Below, piece by piece: positions 7,404 to 12,991 of a DNA stretch of 12,991 bases. The notes under the pieces are model-generated. The model searched no databases. It had not been told where the DNA came from and was given only the letters and a program-made list of their open reading frames with translations. The stretch's first letter is position 1; every line of letters starts with the position of its first letter. Made by a program: the position numbers and the translations under genes. Source of the stretch: Chloroflexota bacterium (GTDB lineage: Bacteria; Chloroflexota; Dehalococcoidia; Dehalococcoidales; UBA2162); the NCBI GenBank assembly GCA_016202555.1, contig JACQOL010000004.1, positions 1 through 12,991 of the forward strand, read 5' to 3'.

Positions 7404-8315
7404 ATGGCAAAGTTAATACTGGTTAGAATTGGCATAGTCCTTATCGGGCTGGTGGTGATTGGGCTGGGGCGAGGACTTTTCTTCTACCGTGGCTTTTATA
7501 GCCCTCCTCCCGGTGAGATGCCCAGCTACGAGAGCTTCACTGTCCCCACAGCGCCGACCTCAGAATTCACTGACAACCATACACAGGGCGAGGGTATTAT
7601 TCTGATTGATTTGGCTCATAAGAATGACTTTGAGGGAAAGGAACTCAATGTTCTCTTATTGCGGTTGGTTTCCCGAGGCTTGACCATAAAGTATTTTGAT
7701 GCTAAGGACGACCTGAAAAAGGAGCTTTTAGCTAAGGTTGAGGAGCCGCCGGATGGGCAAGTGAAGGTCAAACCAGCAGCAGAGGAGCTTAAACCGGCTG
7801 ATGCCTTTATTGTGGTCTCTCCCTCGTTGGAGTTCTCTAAAGAGGAAATAAAGACGGTTGAAGAGTTTGTGAAGGGTGGTGGTAAGGTGCTGTTCATCGC
7901 TGACCCAACTCGGTCCAGCCAAGTCAACAGTCTCGCCATTAGGTTTGGCTTGATATTTGAAAGCGACTACCTCTACAACATGAAAGAAAATGAAATTAAC
8001 TATCGTAACATCTTCGTCAGTGACTTCAAAGAAAATGACATAACTAAGGAGCTAAAGAAAATAGCTCTCTATACCGCCGGTTCCATCAGTTCGGACAATG
8101 CCAGTATCGCCTTTGTTGACCAGAATACCTTTTCCTCGGTGATTGAATCAGGAAGAAAGCTTGCCCCTCTTGCCCTGGCTCAGGAATCTAAGGTTTTGGC
8201 ACTCTATGACCTTACCTTTATTACCGAGCCTTATAACAGTATCCTGGACAATAACCGTCTTATATCTAATATCGCTGATTGGCTGATACCCCCTGCCAAA
8301 AAGGCAAAACCTTGA
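7404..8315 (+). CDS. Membrane-anchored DUF4350-like protein of unknown function
   Basis: The 303-residue product has one N-terminal transmembrane helix (about residues 4-24) followed by a proline-rich linker and a soluble domain. That domain shows alternating strands and helices: a strand GIILIDL, a helical stretch, KPADAFIVVSP and then EEIKTVEEFVKGGGKVLFIAD, the pattern of DUF4350/GldG-type domains with a GATase1-like fold in which the catalytic cysteine is absent. No cysteine is present at all. DUF4350 proteins often sit beside envelope or MoxR/ABC clusters, and their role is unknown. The start at 7404 lies four bases after the S49 peptidase stop; an in-frame TTG at 7386 overlaps that gene and adds six residues. 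Family assignment is from pattern recognition and is moderate. Confidence 0.7.
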   Translation: MAKLILVRIGIVLIGLVVIGLGRGLFFYRGFYSPPPGEMPSYESFTVPTAPTSEFTDNHTQGEGIILIDLAHKNDFEGKELNVLLLRLVSRGLTIKYFDAKDDLKKELLAKVEEPPDGQVKVKPAAEELKPADAFIVVSPSLEFSKEEIKTVEEFVKGGGKVLFIADPTRSSQVNSLAIRFGLIFESDYLYNMKENEINYRNIFVSDFKENDITKELKKIALYTAGSISSDNASIAFVDQNTFSSVIESGRKLAPLALAQESKVLALYDLTFITEPYNSILDNNRLISNIADWLIPPAKKAKP

Positions 8316-8325
8316 CCAGGCTATT

Positions 8326-8350
8326 GGCTAAACCGGCAGATGGTTTAGTC
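8326..8350 (+). terminator. Hairpin after the protease cluster, possible terminator
   Basis: GGCTAAACC (8326-8334) and GGTTTAGTC (8342-8350) pair over nine positions, one of them G-U, around a seven-base loop. It lies just after the DUF4350-like gene, but no run of T follows, so termination here is uncertain. Confidence 0.35.
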
Positions 8351-8381
8351 GAGGGATAGAAGACCAAATACTGATTTCTTA

Positions 8382-8450
8382 AAAATTTCCTTAAATCGCC
8401 GTAACCTTTTAGCGACTTTGGCGTTATACTATATCAGTAAAGGAAATTTT
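8382..8450. repeat. 11-bp perfect inverted repeat flanking the promoter region of the DUF5666/DUF4382 gene
   Basis: AAAATTTCCTT (8382-8392) is repeated in inverted form as AAGGAAATTTT (8440-8450). The arms are separated by 47 bp that include the -10 candidate, and the second arm abuts the ribosome binding site. It could be a protein-binding dyad or an mRNA fold; chance in AT-rich DNA is also possible. Confidence 0.4.
8402..8430 (+). promoter_or_regulatory. Candidate promoter of the DUF5666/DUF4382 lipoprotein gene
   Basis: TATACT (8425-8430) is a good -10 hexamer, but the matching -35 position (TAACCT, 8402-8407) is poor. The same stretch also shows AAC (8403-8405) and CGT (8422-8424) with 16 bases between, a layout seen at promoters of extracytoplasmic-function sigma factors. 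Both readings are tentative. Confidence 0.35.
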
Positions 8451-8467
8451 AAGGAGGAGATTACAAA

Positions 8468-9610
8468 ATGTTTAGCGGAAAAACCAGGACTATTTTTGTT
8501 ATGCTGTTGTCTCTGGTTACAGTCGCCACGCTGGTGACGGCTGCTGCCTGTACCCCGGCTGAAGCTAAAGCGTTACAGGGTGTGCTGAAGAACGTGGATT
8601 CCGCCAACGGAACCATCACTATTGTGACTAAGGATGGTAAGACGGTGACCGTGAAAATTGCCACCGAAACCGGGGTATCGACTAATGGAACCAGTACTTC
8701 TATTGAAACTTTAGAGCCAGGTGCCTCTGTTGATGTCGAAATTGAAAAAAATGATAAAGATGACCGGGTTGCCCGGCATATTGAAGCCCGGCAGGCGGAG
8801 GTGGCGGGCATAATCACCGGGATTGAAAGCAGTAATATAACTATCAAGACGGAACGAGATAAAAACGTAACCGTCAGTGTTACCGATAGCACGATAATTA
8901 AGCTTGCGAATGACCTCGCTGGAACCTTGGCTGACCTCAGCGTTGGAATGTTGGTTGAAGCTAAATTCGACCCCTTAACTAATCAGGCTCTCAAGATTGG
9001 AATAGAGGAGGAAGAGGAAGGTATTTCTGCAACTGGCCTGGGATGGGGCATTCTTGAAATTCGTGTTACCGACCCACCACCAGCCGATGTTAAAAGCGCT
9101 GTTGTCTACTTAAGCGATATTGAAGTTCATAAAGTTTCGGGTAATGCTTCGGATAATACCAGTGGCTGGGTTCCTATCATCGGGGCGCCAGCCAGCTTTG
9201 ACCTGATGGATGTTATCGGGGTGGAGCAGATTCTGGGCAGTGCTAATATTACCGCAGGGCGTTTTACCCAAATACGGATGAAGGTGACGAAAGTAGAGGG
9301 GATAACGACTGATAATGTCTCCTATACCGCTGAAGTTCCCAGTGGAGAACTAAAAATTGTTCGTCCCTTTAATGTCGGCGGTGGTAAGAGGACTGTCCTT
9401 ACCCTGGATTTCGACGGGAGAAAATCCCTTATCCAGACCGGACAGGGTAAGTTCCTCTTCAAGCCGGTAGTCAAATTACTTTTAGAGAAGGAGGGAGGGG
9501 CAGGTGAAGAAGCCGGAGAACATGCTCAGGGTAAAGGGCGTCAAGGACAATCAGACAATGTTACAGATGGGAGAGGGTCTTCAGAAAATGAAAGAGGCAA
9601 TCGCCCTTGA
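8468..9610 (+). CDS. Secreted lipoprotein with two DUF5666-like repeats and a DUF4382 domain
   Basis: Extracytoplasmic protein of 380 residues. A signal peptide (1-27) ends in TAAAC, so C28 is the likely lipidated residue. Two beta-rich repeats of the DUF5666 type follow (about 36-107 and 111-181, each with a G-x-I/L start and a TITI-like strand), then an acidic linker (EEEEE, 180-184) and a DUF4382 domain (192-338, from GWGILEIRVTDPP to FLFKPVVKLL). The last 40 residues are hydrophilic, rich in Gly, Glu and Gln, and probably disordered; the neighbouring paralogue lacks them. DUF4382 proteins are surface or periplasmic with no known activity. The start is set by AAGGAGG (8451-8457). The domain is shared at DNA level with the next gene. 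Confidence 0.87.
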   Translation: MFSGKTRTIFVMLLSLVTVATLVTAAACTPAEAKALQGVLKNVDSANGTITIVTKDGKTVTVKIATETGVSTNGTSTSIETLEPGASVDVEIEKNDKDDRVARHIEARQAEVAGIITGIESSNITIKTERDKNVTVSVTDSTIIKLANDLAGTLADLSVGMLVEAKFDPLTNQALKIGIEEEEEGISATGLGWGILEIRVTDPPPADVKSAVVYLSDIEVHKVSGNASDNTSGWVPIIGAPASFDLMDVIGVEQILGSANITAGRFTQIRMKVTKVEGITTDNVSYTAEVPSGELKIVRPFNVGGGKRTVLTLDFDGRKSLIQTGQGKFLFKPVVKLLLEKEGGAGEEAGEHAQGKGRQGQSDNVTDGRGSSENERGNRP

Positions 9611-9705
9611 CATTTTGTCTAAAGGTCTATAGCCCGATTAAAATATATTCGTAGTGGAAAAATCAGTAGTGAAGAAATTTTAAGGATAAAAGGAGGAGTT
9701 GTATA

Positions 9706-10329
9706 ATGAGAAAAACAGGTAGAATAGTGATAGCTCTAGCCATGGTCTTGCTCCTGGTGCTTGCGGCGGCCTGTGCTCCCGCTTCGCAGGAAAAAACCCC
9801 TGCTCCAGCACCATCTCCCGCTCCGGGGACGGTTACTTCTGCACCTAATATGGGGTGGGGCATTCTTGAAATTCGTGTTACCGACCCGCCACCGGCAAAT
9901 GTCAAGAGCGCTGTTGTTTATCTAACCAATATCGAAGTCCATAAAGTTTCGGGTAATGTCTCGGATAATGCTTCTGGCAATGCTTCGGATAATGCCAGTG
10001 GCTGGATTCCTGTCATCGGGGCGCCAGCCAGCTTTGACCTGATGAATGTTGTCGGGGTGGAACAGATTCTGGGCAGTGCTAATATCACTGCGGGCAGCTT
10101 TACCGAGATACGTATGACTGTCACAAAAGTGACCGGGGTAACGACTGATAATGTCTCCTATACCGCCGAGGTTCCCAGTGGAGAGCTGAAAATTGTGGGA
10201 GCCTTTAATGTCGGCGGAGGTAATAAGACCGTTCTCACCCTGGATTTTGACGGCGAAAAATCCCTTATCCAGTCCGGCCAGGGTAAGTTCCTCTTCAAGC
10301 CGGTAGTGAAACTGCTAATCAAGAAGTAG
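9706..10329 (+). CDS. Secreted DUF4382 lipoprotein, paralogue of the preceding gene
   Basis: A 207-residue protein with a signal peptide ending in LAAAC, so C23 is the likely lipid anchor, then a Pro/Ala-rich linker (about 24-48) and one DUF4382 domain (about 50-207). The domain is almost the same as that of the upstream gene, residue by residue and in long runs of identical codons, which marks a fairly recent duplication or gene conversion. It lacks the DUF5666 repeats and the hydrophilic tail. One loop is lengthened by a duplicated eight-residue unit (SGNVSDNA/SGNASDNA, from 9949). The start follows AAAGGAGGAG (9689-9698). A strong terminator ends the unit 13 bp after the stop codon. No function is known. 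Confidence 0.88.
   Translation: MRKTGRIVIALAMVLLLVLAAACAPASQEKTPAPAPSPAPGTVTSAPNMGWGILEIRVTDPPPANVKSAVVYLTNIEVHKVSGNVSDNASGNASDNASGWIPVIGAPASFDLMNVVGVEQILGSANITAGSFTEIRMTVTKVTGVTTDNVSYTAEVPSGELKIVGAFNVGGGNKTVLTLDFDGEKSLIQSGQGKFLFKPVVKLLIKK
9949..9996 (+). repeat. 24-bp in-frame tandem duplication within the DUF4382 gene
   Basis: Two consecutive 24-bp units (9949-9972 and 9973-9996) encode SGNVSDNA and SGNASDNA. The paralogue has the single form SGNASDNT at the corresponding place (9136-9159), so the loop has expanded by one unit here or shrunk there. Confidence 0.8.
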
Positions 10330-10341
10330 GAGTAAGCTTAG

Positions 10342-10377
10342 AAAAGGGGGCGACATAACAGCCGTTGCCCCCTTTTT
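10342..10377 (+). terminator. Rho-independent terminator after the DUF4382 pair
   Basis: AAAAGGGGGC (10342-10351) pairs perfectly with GCCCCCTTTT (10367-10376), and three further pairs (one G-U) extend the stem inward to a nine-base loop. A run of five T (10373-10377) completes a classic intrinsic terminator. Confidence 0.9.
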
Positions 10378-10393
10378 GTAAAGGTGTTATAAT
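10365..10393 (+). promoter_or_regulatory. Candidate promoter of the G1 peptidase gene, overlapping the terminator
   Basis: A perfect TATAAT (10388-10393) lies 17 bp after TTGCCC (10365-10370), which is itself part of the 3' arm of the preceding terminator. The predicted start near 10400 leaves a short leader with GGGAGG (10415-10420) before the ATG at 10427. Confidence 0.6.
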
Positions 10394-10426
10394 CTGATTT
10401 AGAATGATACAGGCGGGAGGTAAAGT

Positions 10427-11203
10427 ATGAAGCGTATAATTTCTCTTGTGGGGTTGCTGGGGTTATTGATAGTCATATTCACAATGGCTATGCCTGCTTC
10501 AGGCGTAACTCTGATTTCGCAAGCCCCGCGAATTCCTGTCAGGCAAGGAACATCCAGTAACTGGGCGGGCTATGCGGTGCAGACTGACCTGGCCAATCCT
10601 CAGAACAATGTCGTAACCGACGTTAAGGGGACGTGGGTAGTGCCGGCAGTAAGCGCTTCAAGCGTTTCTGCCTATTCTTCCATCTGGGTCGGTATTGATG
10701 GTTACTCCGATTCAACAGTTGAACAGATTGGGACCGAGCAGGACTGGATTAACGGCACGGCCAGGTATTATGTATGGTACGAGATGTACCCGAAAATGAG
10801 TTTCCGCATCAACAAAGCGGTATCTCCCGGTGATACCATAACTGCTGAAGTTCAATACCAGAATGGAAAGTTTGTCCTGACCTTGAATGATGTCACCAAG
10901 AACTGGACTTTCACTACAACGCAAAAAGCCCCGCAGGCAAAGCGTAATTCGGCCGAGTGGATTGCCGAGGCACCATGGTCAGGAGGGGTGCTGCCACTGG
11001 CTAACTTTGGGACGGCAACCTTTAATAATGCATCAGCCACACTTAATAATCAAACTGGTAGCATCAATGCTACCGCATGGCAAAATGACCCCATTGATAT
11101 GGCTGTGTTAAATCCAGACGGCACTATAGCCTATTACAAGGCACAAACCTCTTCACTATCTTCTGATGGCAGTAGCTTTAGTGTAGTCTGGGACAATAAC
11201 TAA
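10427..11203 (+). CDS. Secreted G1-family glutamic peptidase (eqolisin) homologue
   Basis: Predicted secreted acid protease of the G1 (scytalidoglutamic peptidase) family. The 258-residue protein has a signal peptide (about 1-26) and then goes straight into the mature fold: SSNWAGY (43-49), GTWVVPAV (68-75), SIWVGIDG (85-92), the catalytic glutamine Q100 in EQIGTE, YVWYEMYP (115-122), and the catalytic glutamate E177 in SAEWIAEAP. These correspond to Q53 and E136 of scytalidoglutamic peptidase. Unlike the fungal enzymes there is no recognisable propeptide, only about 17 residues between the signal and SNWAGY, and no cysteines. The start follows GGGAGG. It has its own promoter and terminator and so is expressed alone. 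Substrate and pH optimum cannot be inferred with confidence. Confidence 0.9.
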   Translation: MKRIISLVGLLGLLIVIFTMAMPASGVTLISQAPRIPVRQGTSSNWAGYAVQTDLANPQNNVVTDVKGTWVVPAVSASSVSAYSSIWVGIDGYSDSTVEQIGTEQDWINGTARYYVWYEMYPKMSFRINKAVSPGDTITAEVQYQNGKFVLTLNDVTKNWTFTTTQKAPQAKRNSAEWIAEAPWSGGVLPLANFGTATFNNASATLNNQTGSINATAWQNDPIDMAVLNPDGTIAYYKAQTSSLSSDGSSFSVVWDNN

Positions 11204-11229
11204 TTCGGGAGCGCCATCATGGCTGAAAT

Positions 11230-11272
11230 AGAAGGGGGGCTGGTTTATACCGGCCCCCCTTCTTTCTTTTTA
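11230..11272 (+). terminator. Rho-independent terminator after the G1 peptidase gene
   Basis: AGAAGGGGGGC (11230-11240) pairs perfectly with GCCCCCCTTCT (11253-11263); the stem continues inward with TGGT/ACCG to a four-base loop. A T-rich tail (TTCTTTTT) follows. It lies between convergent genes and may slow transcription from both sides, though the T tract is only on the plus strand side. Confidence 0.92.
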
Positions 11273-11293
11273 TCTTCGTGTCAGCAGATTTGG

Positions 11294-11779
11294 CTAAAGT
11301 TGTGCTTCTTCTGGTTCTAGCTTGTGTAACTTATCCATACTTTCCAGTTTGTCCACATAGAGCACTCCGTTCAGGTGGTCTATTTCGTGCTCTAGAACTT
11401 GAGCCAGCAGCTCCTCTGCCTTAATCCGTATTTCCTTTCCGCTCCGGTCCTGTCCTTTGGCGGTAACCGAGACGGAGCGTTTAACTTCCCCCCGATACCC
11501 TGGTATACTGAGGCAGCCCTCAGTTACCAGCCGTTCTCCTCTTTTTCGTACTATCTGTGGATTGATTAGGCAGATATCCTTTTGTTCCGGTAAGCCAATA
11601 ACAATCACTCGCAGGGGAATTCCTATTTGTGGTGCTGCCAGACCTGCTCCTGAAGCGAAGCGCATTGTCTCCAGCATATCATTGATTAGCTTGTTGATTG
11701 AGCTATCAATAAAGCGTACCCGTTTTGACTTCTGCCGTAATACCGGGTCGGGTGCGATGCGGATAGGTATAATTGCCAT
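11294..11779 (-). CDS. def: Peptide deformylase
   Basis: Removes the formyl group from the N-terminal methionine of new proteins, a metal-dependent cytoplasmic enzyme. All three family motifs are present in the 161 residues: GAGLAAPQIG (44-53), EGCLSIPG (87-94) and LEHEIDHLNG (129-138). The metal ligands are C89, H131 and H135, with E132 as the catalytic acid/base. The length is typical of bacterial deformylases. It starts with ATG at 11779 but has only a weak ribosome binding site, and an imperfect inverted repeat ends seven bases upstream of the start. In many bacteria def follows priA and precedes fmt; here a universal stress gene lies between priA and def, and no fmt is seen because the convergent G1 peptidase gene is next. 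Confidence 0.97.
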   Translation of the reverse strand: MAIIPIRIAPDPVLRQKSKRVRFIDSSINKLINDMLETMRFASGAGLAAPQIGIPLRVIVIGLPEQKDICLINPQIVRKRGERLVTEGCLSIPGYRGEVKRSVSVTAKGQDRSGKEIRIKAEELLAQVLEHEIDHLNGVLYVDKLESMDKLHKLEPEEAQL

Positions 11780-11785
11780 CTAATC

Positions 11786-11882
11786 TTTTACTAGTGCCTT
11801 ACTTATCAGTGGTAAAGTGCAACAACAAATAATCTTAGAAAGTCTAGCTCGGCTAATTTTACCAATGATAAGGCTAGTTAAA
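11786..11882. repeat. Imperfect inverted repeat between the universal stress gene and def
   Basis: CTTATCAGTGGTAAA (11802-11816) and TTTACCAATGATAAG (11858-11872) are complementary at 14 of 15 positions. With small gaps the similarity extends outward through CTAG on both sides to about 11786 and 11882. The arms enclose 41 bp. The element occupies most of the 108-bp gap and ends next to the def start codon. Confidence 0.6.
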
Positions 11883-11887
11883 TTTGC

Positions 11888-12382
11888 CTATCTACCTGGT
11901 TGGCTCCCTGGAACTTTCACGATTAAGACGGGGACGCTGCTAGCTCTGAGAATCTTGTCGGCAACGCTGCCGAAGGCCCATCGGCTAACGCCAGACCGAC
12001 CATGGCTGGCCAGAGCAATAAGTCCACAGCCATTTTCCTGGGCATAACGCACGATTTCCTCGGCAGGATTCCCAATGAGCACCTCGAAATGCACCTTAAT
12101 CCCTTTTTTATCCAGCCGATGGGCTATTTTATCCAGGTACTTTTCGGCTTGCTGTTGTTTCTTACCTATGGACACGGGTGTTTCGGTTGTCGACGGGACT
12201 GCCATAAGCGGCCTGGACAAGCGGGCGTCATCTGTTCGCGCTACTACTCCGGTGATGCTCTCAGTGACGCTAACTAAAACTACTTCGCTAGTTTTGCCGT
12301 TATTTGTTAGTTGCTCAACATGCTCAAGAACACACTCGGCTAGCTTGGAACCGTCTAAAGGAACCACAATCTTTTGAAACAT
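11888..12382 (-). CDS. Universal stress protein, UspA family
   Basis: Small cytoplasmic protein (164 residues) of the UspA superfamily, generally dimeric and linked to stress survival. The N-terminus MFQKIVVPLDGS has the usual strand and the Asp of the nucleotide site, and the C-terminal ASHGRSGVSRWAFGS segment (126-140) matches the ATP-binding loop G-2x-G-9x-G-S, except that the first Gly is Ala. The subtype is therefore probably ATP-binding, as in MJ0577-like members. A variable insertion (about 40-75) links strands two and three. The start is well supported by AAAGGAG five bases upstream. It lies between priA and def on the same strand, separated by 72 and 108 bp, with a promoter candidate of its own. 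Confidence 0.93.
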   Translation of the reverse strand: MFQKIVVPLDGSKLAECVLEHVEQLTNNGKTSEVVLVSVTESITGVVARTDDARLSRPLMAVPSTTETPVSIGKKQQQAEKYLDKIAHRLDKKGIKVHFEVLIGNPAEEIVRYAQENGCGLIALASHGRSGVSRWAFGSVADKILRASSVPVLIVKVPGSQPGR

Positions 12383-12408
12383 CTCTACTCCTTTTCCCTG
12401 GTAAAGTG

Positions 12409-12414
12409 ATTATA
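12409..12414 (-). promoter_or_regulatory. Possible -10 element upstream of the universal stress gene
   Basis: On the minus strand the hexamer TATAAT reads from 12414 to 12409, about 27 bp before the start codon. Two more TATAAT matches occur at 12430-12425 and 12448-12443. No good -35 box is placed for the nearest one, so which is used, if any, is open. Confidence 0.35.
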
Positions 12415-12454
12415 CTTACATCCGAATTATATGTTCTATATAGCATTATATTAC

Positions 12455-12991
12455 TTATAAACCAACCGGGTCAATGTCTATTGTCCAGCCGCGGGGAATC
12501 GGTATTGCTGAGAGTAAGGCGGCTGGGTCAGCGCCACGAAGGATAAGTTGCCAGCGGAATCTGCCCCGTAGCCGGTGAATAAAGGCTGGTGCCGGCCCAA
12601 TCAGGGTGAGGTCGGCAATTCCTTTGGAATTTATCTCTTCAATAAGACTATGCTTTAATTTCTCTGCCTCCCTTTGGCAAAGAGCATCGTTAGTATGGGT
12701 ATAAATAAGGCTGACCAGTCGGCTGAAGGGGGGATTATGAAGCTGACGCCGATAGCTAATTTCCTTATTATAAAAGAGAGTATAGTCGTGTTTGGCGGCG
12801 GCCTGAATGGCGTAGTGCTCGGGAGAATAGGTCTGAATGATAACCCTCCCGCCCGAAGAACCACGCCCGGCTCTTCCGGCTACCTGAGTCAGCAACTGGA
12901 AAGTCCGCTCTCCGGCACGGAAGTCAGGCAGGTTCAGAGCCGTATCAGCATTAACTACTCCCACCAGGGTAACCCGGGGTAAATCCAGTCC
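12455..12991 (-). CDS. priA: Primosomal replication protein N' (PriA helicase), C-terminal part
   Basis: C-terminal 178 residues of PriA, the 3'-to-5' DNA helicase that restarts stalled replication forks. The reading frame continues through the right edge of the window, where it gives GLDLPRVTLVGVVNADTALN; the 5' part of the gene is outside. Motif V (LVGVVNAD) and motif VI (QLLTQVAGRAGRG) of the superfamily 2 helicase core are intact, followed by GRVIIQTYSPEHYAIQ and a C-terminal domain ending IDIDPVGL, as in full-length PriA proteins. A GTG at 12964 is an internal codon rather than a start. The zinc-binding cysteines and the ATPase motifs I-III lie outside the window. The stop is 72 bp upstream of the universal stress gene on the same strand. 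Confidence 0.96.
   Translation of the reverse strand, partial: GLDLPRVTLVGVVNADTALNLPDFRAGERTFQLLTQVAGRAGRGSSGGRVIIQTYSPEHYAIQAAAKHDYTLFYNKEISYRRQLHNPPFSRLVSLIYTHTNDALCQREAEKLKHSLIEEINSKGIADLTLIGPAPAFIHRLRGRFRWQLILRGADPAALLSAIPIPRGWTIDIDPVGL

Noticed and set aside
8461..8892. 143-residue minus-strand frame opposite the DUF5666 region
   Set aside because: Low-complexity Ser/Thr/Val-rich shadow of a well-supported plus-strand gene; no ribosome binding site.

Overview
The window looks like ordinary chromosome of a free-living bacterium with intermediate GC. It is most likely a Chloroflexota member of the Dehalococcoidia type. That guess rests on the protein families (a DUF5679 mini-protein, DUF5666/DUF4382 lipoproteins, an orphan corrinoid-methyltransferase activation domain) and on an A-type RNase P RNA; no 16S or other marker is present, so it remains an inference. 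No insertion sequence, phage gene, CRISPR array or transposase is visible.

Left part (1-3300): the 3' half of a tRNA-Arg, then a PIG-L/LmbE-family deacetylase, then a two-gene ABC exporter (LolD/MacB-type ATPase and FtsX-like permease, 2 bp apart). A 47-residue DUF5679 protein follows, with its own promoter and strong ribosome binding site; it is shorter than 60 residues.

Middle (3456-8315): a minus-strand protein resembling the reactivation domain of B12-dependent methionine synthase diverges from the RNase P RNA gene rnpB. Good sigma70-like promoters face away from each other between them. Downstream of rnpB, on the plus strand, lie a small protein with an N-terminal CxxCGC metal-site motif, a lipoprotein-anchored S41 (CtpA-like) protease, an S49 (SppA-like) protease and a membrane-anchored DUF4350-like protein. 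This is a cell-envelope proteolysis cluster.

Right part (8468-11275): two neighbouring secreted lipoproteins share a DUF4382 domain and long blocks of near-identical DNA, so they are a duplication; the first also carries two DUF5666-like repeats. After a strong terminator comes a secreted homologue of the G1 glutamic peptidases (eqolisins), a family best known from fungi, with both catalytic residues in place and no obvious propeptide. A second strong terminator closes this block.

The right edge (11294-12991) reads on the minus strand: the 3' end of priA, a universal stress protein and peptide deformylase (def). An imperfect inverted repeat sits just upstream of the def start.

Most interesting for follow-up: the bacterial G1 peptidase next to the DUF4382 pair, the orphan methionine-synthase-activation protein with a C-terminal cysteine cluster, the CxxCGC protein, the DUF5679 protein lacking one expected cysteine, and two unexplained inverted repeats (8382-8450 and 11786-11882).
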